A program made the position numbers and the translations under genes. The notes below the pieces were generated by a model. That model was given only the letters and a program-made list of their open reading frames with translations. It had not been told where the DNA came from and ran no database searches. From Candidatus Zixiibacteriota bacterium (GTDB lineage: Bacteria; Zixibacteria; MSB-5A5; GN15; FEB-12): a DNA stretch of 8,954 nt. Below are positions 6,163 to 8,954 of this stretch, in pieces; position 1 is the stretch's first letter, and each line of letters starts with the position of its first letter. The stretch covers positions 1 through 8,954 of the forward strand of contig JAOZPL010000066.1 in the NCBI GenBank assembly GCA_029932795.1. Reading direction: 5' to 3'.

Positions 6163-6693
6163 ATGTTAAAATCCAGACGTTTACATCACAATCGTATCAC
6201 CAGGATGACCAACCTGGCCTGGCGTAAGTTCGGCCGAAGTCACGCGATAGAACTTATCACCGGGGTTATTCTCGGATTCGTGATAGTATATCTGGTTGTG
6301 TTCATAATAAGAGTGAACAGCGGCTTCTCGAGATCTATCGATACACCGTCTTATGTTGTGCGTCTTCAGGTGGTGAACGGAACTGCAGGTAAGGCCCGAT
6401 CTTGTGAATTGATAGATGAACTGGCTACGTACCGTGACACCGACCTGGAGATACGGATAGTGGCCCGGGACGAACCAGATATGCGGGAAGTCCCACGGAG
6501 TATGGTCATCTCGCGTGTGGCAAACCTGAGCGCCGCCAGACTGCTGGCCAACAAGCTTGGTCTTGATCCCGGGGGGGTTTTCTATCGGCCTTTGGAACAC
6601 AATCGTGACCACGTGTCGGTTACGCTGTTGCTGGGCCAGGATTATGAGAAGCTTGTTTTGAGTGCATTATCACATAAGGAGACGGCAAACTAG
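6163..6693 (+). CDS. Single-pass membrane protein with LytR_C-type domain
   Basis: A 176-residue protein with a basic N-terminus (1-28), one membrane segment (about 29-50, ELITGVILGFVIVYLVVFII) and an extracytoplasmic domain (about 64-165) matching the LytR/CpsA/Psr C-terminal domain. That domain shows an opening VVRLQVVNGTAGKA strand and loop, SMVISRVANLSAARLLANKLGL in the middle, and a closing VSVTLLLGQDYEKL strand. In Gram-positive LCP proteins this domain follows the catalytic phosphotransferase domain. That domain is absent here, so no enzymatic role can be claimed; a peptidoglycan- or envelope-associated binding role is an inference. ATG 6163 gives a better-formed positive N-terminus, but ATG 6205 (residue 15) is also possible and neither has a clear Shine-Dalgarno. 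rsfS begins 2 nt after its stop codon, suggesting one transcript with coupled translation. Confidence 0.78.
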   Translation: MLKSRRLHHNRITRMTNLAWRKFGRSHAIELITGVILGFVIVYLVVFIIRVNSGFSRSIDTPSYVVRLQVVNGTAGKARSCELIDELATYRDTDLEIRIVARDEPDMREVPRSMVISRVANLSAARLLANKLGLDPGGVFYRPLEHNRDHVSVTLLLGQDYEKLVLSALSHKETAN

Positions 6694-6695
6694 TC

Positions 6696-7052
6696 TTGAA
6701 AAAACTATCCGCTCTTGCTCTTGCCCGTATGGCCGGTCGGCTGGCGCTGGAGAAAAAAGGCTTTGACGTTAAGATCCTCAAGCTCAAGAGACTCTCATCG
6801 GTTTGTGACTATTTTGTCATCGCTTCCGGCGAGGCAGATAGGCAGGTCACGGCAATAGCTCGAACAATCCATGATGGTCTGGCCAAAGCGGGTTACAAGC
6901 CATACTACCGGGAGGGTGTGAATGAAGGGAACTGGGTTTTGCTCGATTATATCGATGTCGTGGTCCATATCTTTTACGAACCGACCCGCCAGTTTTATGC
7001 GCTTGAGAAATTGTGGGGTGATGCCCCTATAGAAGAGTTGTCTGATCGATAG
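6696..7052 (+). CDS. rsfS: Ribosomal silencing factor RsfS (Iojap/YbeB family)
   Basis: RsfS binds ribosomal protein uL14 on the large subunit and blocks joining with the small subunit, lowering translation when nutrients are scarce. The product is 118 residues, normal for the family. Visible signatures: a helix ALARMAGRLALEKKG (8-22), a KILKLKRLSSVCDYFVIASGEADRQVTAIA-like core (26-55, with CDYFVIASG at 37-45), EGVNEGNWVLLDYIDVVVHIF (73-93) and the closing YALEKLWGDAP (101-111). The TTG at 6696 is chosen because the first helix is needed and the next Met (codon at 6729) would cut into it. AAGGAG (6676-6681) is the nearest Shine-Dalgarno, 14 nt away, so translation may depend on coupling with the LytR_C gene that ends at 6693. 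rho follows after 54 bp. Confidence 0.95.
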   Translation: MKKLSALALARMAGRLALEKKGFDVKILKLKRLSSVCDYFVIASGEADRQVTAIARTIHDGLAKAGYKPYYREGVNEGNWVLLDYIDVVVHIFYEPTRQFYALEKLWGDAPIEELSDR

Positions 7053-7058
7053 ATCAGA
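7041..7058 (+). repeat. Perfect inverted repeat over the rsfS stop codon
   Basis: TCTGATC (7041-7047) and GATCAGA (7052-7058) form a 7-bp perfect stem with a GATA loop, spanning the TAG of rsfS. A second, smaller dyad (ATCA/TGAT within 7058-7070) follows directly. No T-run follows, so it is not an intrinsic terminator. It could shape the rsfS-rho junction of the mRNA or be a chance palindrome. Confidence 0.4.
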
Positions 7059-7092
7059 TCATTTAATGATGAATATGACAAAGACCAACAAT

Positions 7093-7100
7093 AGGTAGGA
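7093..7100 (+). promoter_or_regulatory. Ribosome binding site of rho
   Basis: AGGTAGGA, with its GGA ending 6 nt before ATG 7107. This spacing is standard and supports the chosen rho start. Confidence 0.65.
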
Positions 7101-7106
7101 ACAGAC

Positions 7107-8354
7107 ATGGAAATTGCAGAACTGAAATCCAAGACAATCGCCGAACTGTTGAAGATTGCCGAAGAGATGGATATTCCCGGTGTCTCCGGCTTGCGCAAGT
7201 CGGAACTGATTTACAAGGTGATGGAGAACGCCTCCAGTTCCGAGGGAGTGATTCTGGCCGAGGGGGTACTGGAGACGATGGATGAAGGTTACGGCTTCCT
7301 CCGCTCACCGGACTACAATTACCTTCCGGGACCGGATGACATTTATGTCTCTCCGTCACAGATTAAACGGTTTGACCTTCGCACGGGAGATACTATCTCC
7401 GGGCATGTGCGACCGCCGAAAGATAATGAGCGGTATTTCGCCCTCCTGAAGATCGAGGCAGGCAACTATGAAAACCCGGAGGTTTCCAAGCACAAAACCC
7501 TTTTTGACAACCTGACCCCGCTATATCCCAACGAGCAGTTTCATCTGGAGACGAACAGTGAGGAGCTGACAACCCGCATTATCGACATGATGTGTCCGCT
7601 TGGCAAAGGCCAGCGGGCGCTGATTACGTCGCCGCCCAAGGCCGGCAAGACGATCATTCTGCAGAAGACCGCTCAGGCGATCACGACCAATCATCCTAAC
7701 GTCAAACTAATCGTCCTGCTGATTGACGAGCGACCGGAGGAGGTGACCGACATGCGACGGTCTGTCAAAGGAGAAGTGATCTCGTCAACCTTCGACGAAC
7801 CCGCAGAGCGGCACGTGCAGGTAGCCAAGATGGTGCTGGAGAAAGCCAAGCGACTTACCGAGCACAAGCAAGACGTCGTCATTCTGCTCGACTCCATCAC
7901 TCGACTGGCTCGGGCTCATAACGCCGTGGTACCGCATTCGGGCAAGATTCTCTCCGGCGGTGTTGATTCCAACGCCCTGCATATGCCGAAACGGTTTTTT
8001 GGAGCTGCCAGGAATATCGAGGAAGGTGGTTCTCTAACAATCATCGGTACGGCACTCATCGAAACCGGCTCCCGGATGGACGAGGTGATTTTTGAGGAGT
8101 TTAAGGGGACCGGCAACATGGAGCTGGTCTTGGACAGGCGTCTGTCTGACCGTCGTATTTTCCCGGCGATGGACATTAACCGTTCATCGACACGTAAGGA
8201 AGAGTTGTTGCTTTCGGAAGAAATCCTGAACAAAGTGTGGATTCTTCGCAAGTTCCTCGCGGAGATGAACCCGGTTGAGGCGATGGAGTTCCTGGTTGAC
8301 CGGATGAAGAAGACGAAAGACAACGCCAAGTTCATGGCGTCGATGAAAGACTGA
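7107..8354 (+). CDS. rho: Transcription termination factor Rho
   Basis: A hexameric RNA-dependent ATPase/translocase that ends transcription of untranslated RNA. The 415-residue protein is close to E. coli Rho in length and carries no large insertion. Domains: Rho N-terminal helical domain (about 1-43, MEIAELKSKTIAELLKIAEE); cold-shock-like primary RNA site (about 48-118) with the RNP1-type motif GYGFLRS (61-67); and a RecA-type ATPase core (about 130-415). Core motifs: Walker A SPPKAGKT (175-182, Lys181), Glu211 in RPEEVTDM, Walker B VVILLDSITR (257-266), the Q-loop region SGKILSGGVDSNALHMPKRF (278-297), the R-loop region GTGNMELVLDRR (334-345), and DINRSSTRKEELL (356-368), which holds the arginine-finger neighbourhood. 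All catalytic parts look intact. It follows rsfS by 54 bp with a good Shine-Dalgarno and no clear promoter of its own, so it is probably read through from the LytR_C-rsfS transcript. The long Rho autoregulatory leader known in enterobacteria is not visible. Confidence 0.98.
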   Translation: MEIAELKSKTIAELLKIAEEMDIPGVSGLRKSELIYKVMENASSSEGVILAEGVLETMDEGYGFLRSPDYNYLPGPDDIYVSPSQIKRFDLRTGDTISGHVRPPKDNERYFALLKIEAGNYENPEVSKHKTLFDNLTPLYPNEQFHLETNSEELTTRIIDMMCPLGKGQRALITSPPKAGKTIILQKTAQAITTNHPNVKLIVLLIDERPEEVTDMRRSVKGEVISSTFDEPAERHVQVAKMVLEKAKRLTEHKQDVVILLDSITRLARAHNAVVPHSGKILSGGVDSNALHMPKRFFGAARNIEEGGSLTIIGTALIETGSRMDEVIFEEFKGTGNMELVLDRRLSDRRIFPAMDINRSSTRKEELLLSEEILNKVWILRKFLAEMNPVEAMEFLVDRMKKTKDNAKFMASMKD

Positions 8355-8409
8355 GGGTCGGGAGAAGATTCGAAGAGTCACCGCCTTTCTTCATAAAGAC
8401 CCCGACTCT
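8354..8409 (+). repeat. Long-loop inverted repeat just after rho
   Basis: AGGGTCGGG (8354-8362) can pair with CCCGACTCT (8401-8409) over 9 positions including one G-U, across a 38-nt loop in which GAAGA (8372-8376) may pair with TCTTC (8388-8392). It begins at the last base of the rho stop codon. No T-run follows, so a role in 3'-end protection or termination is only a guess. Confidence 0.3.
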
Positions 8410-8423
8410 GCGATTAACGGAGT

Positions 8424-8458
8424 GTTACCTCATCGAGCAGTTACGAAGGGGAGGTAAC
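8424..8458. repeat. Perfect 8-bp inverted repeat in the convergent gap
   Basis: GTTACCTC (8424-8431) and GAGGTAAC (8451-8458) are exact inverse complements around a 19-nt loop, in which TCG (8433-8435) and CGA (8444-8446) may add a short inner stem. It lies between the converging 3' ends of rho and the Asp-box gene. Neither strand has a T-run directly after it. It may be an mRNA 3'-end structure for either gene or a protein-binding dyad. Confidence 0.4.
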
Positions 8459-8469
8459 CGCGTCCTGAA

Positions 8470-8489
8470 GTAAGCTATCTTACCTTTTT
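8470..8489 (+). terminator. Weak candidate intrinsic terminator downstream of rho
   Basis: GTAAG (8470-8474), loop CTAT, CTTAC (8479-8483), then C and five T (8485-8489). The layout is that of an intrinsic terminator for plus-strand transcription ending rho, but the 5-bp, AT-rich stem is weak and it overlaps the 3' end of the opposing gene. Confidence 0.3.
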
Positions 8490-8951
8490 ACGGATTATTC
8501 CGCCGTCAGCGCCCACAGCCCAGAGCCAGTCACCGATTATGCAAAGGGCAAAGACATCGAACGATTTGGCCATCAACTCCTGGTTCCAGTTTCTGCCACC
8601 ATCAGTTGTTTTGAATATACTGGCTTTGGTTCCACCGATATAGCCGGTATTCTCATCTATCATGACGGCGCAGGTGAAATGTCGCTCATCGTCGGCAAGA
8701 TCAACGAGATGCCAGCCTTTGTTCTTACCCTTGTCATCGGTATAAGCACACATGCCGGAGTTGCCAACCATGATTCCGCTATGGCCCGCAAAGGCTACCA
8801 TTCTACCGGGTTTGCCATCGAGGGTCTTGACAGACTGCCAGGTAATACCTTTGTCTCTGGAGAAGTTGAGATTGCCCCACGAGAGAAAACCAACAGCCTT
8901 ACCGGGAATTCTGAAAATGTCTCCAAACGCCAGACCAGGTATGTCCAGCTT
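8475..8951 (-). CDS. YCF48-like / Asp-box (BNR) repeat protein, C-terminal part; in-frame stop at window edge
   Basis: The C-terminal 158 residues of a beta-propeller-like protein made of YCF48/BNR repeats. Asp-box motifs: SRDKGITW (8838-8861), a degraded copy in YTDDKGKNKGW, and TTDGGRNW further on. Between them run strands of the F..g..vG..g pattern (GKAVGFLSWGNLNF, AGHSGIMVGNSGM, NTGYIGGTKASIF, DWLWAVGADGGII) before the end at RKKVR. Such proteins are often secreted or periplasmic and are usually scaffold or binding proteins; no specific function can be read. The repeat content clearly extends upstream of the first ATG (8799-8801) to KLDIPGLAFGD at the edge, but the next codon (8952-8954) is an in-frame TAG, and no ATG, GTG or TTG lies between it and 8801. 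The gene is therefore either interrupted here or the edge sequence is faulty. It converges on rho across a 120-bp gap. Confidence 0.75.
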   Translation of the reverse strand, partial: KLDIPGLAFGDIFRIPGKAVGFLSWGNLNFSRDKGITWQSVKTLDGKPGRMVAFAGHSGIMVGNSGMCAYTDDKGKNKGWHLVDLADDERHFTCAVMIDENTGYIGGTKASIFKTTDGGRNWNQELMAKSFDVFALCIIGDWLWAVGADGGIIRKKVR

Positions 8952-8954
8952 CTA

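Noticed and set aside
7916..8335. 139-codon minus-strand ORF inside rho
   Set aside because: It is antisense shadow of a highly conserved ATPase core, and its product has no recognisable features.
1..8954. CRISPR arrays, tRNA or rRNA genes, insertion sequences, prophage or defence genes
   Set aside because: No direct-repeat arrays, tRNA-like cloverleaf, transposase or integrase motifs were seen on either strand; gene content is core metabolism and information processing.

Overview
The window reads as housekeeping chromosome from a Gram-negative-type bacterium. Base composition is balanced to slightly GC-rich. TTG and GTG starts are common, and many genes have weak or missing Shine-Dalgarno sites. 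The gene mix resembles candidate phyla of the FCB superphylum, Zixibacteria in particular: a TGS GTPase of the 'MPANL...' type, a GlmU with only its uridylyltransferase domain, a free-standing LytR_C protein next to rsfS, rho, and a YCF48-like Asp-box protein. That placement comes from recall of families, not from a search. I see no mobile elements, CRISPR arrays, tRNA or rRNA.

Layout: nine genes run on the plus strand and one partial gene runs toward them on the minus strand. (1) 2-901 is the C-terminal three quarters of a DegT/DnrJ/EryC1/StrS sugar aminotransferase. (2) 967-1962 is an Obg/DRG-like GTPase with a C-terminal TGS domain, possibly read from a leaderless mRNA. (3) 2052-3203 is a multi-pass membrane protein of unknown function. 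(4) 3302-4147 is panC and 4322-4675 is panD, with two promoter-like elements between them. (5) 4723-5466 is a single-domain GlmU-type nucleotidyltransferase. (6) 5620-6099 is a small secreted, probably beta-rich protein behind its own promoter. (7) 6163-6693 (TM plus LytR_C), 6696-7052 (rsfS) and 7107-8354 (rho) form a close cluster. (8) 8475-8951, minus strand, is the C-terminal part of a YCF48-like repeat protein, converging on rho.

Functional threads: PanD makes beta-alanine, and PanC joins it to pantoate to give pantothenate, the coenzyme A precursor; panB is not here. The GlmU-type enzyme, the aminotransferase and perhaps the LytR_C protein point to envelope sugar metabolism. RsfS and Rho act on ribosomes and on transcription termination.

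I found no convincing new multi-gene system. The points most worth a second look are the in-frame amber codon at the edge of the Asp-box gene, the GlmU without its acetyltransferase half, the GTPase with altered G3 and G4 motifs, the tandem promoters before panD, and an unexplained open frame over the end of the secreted-protein gene.
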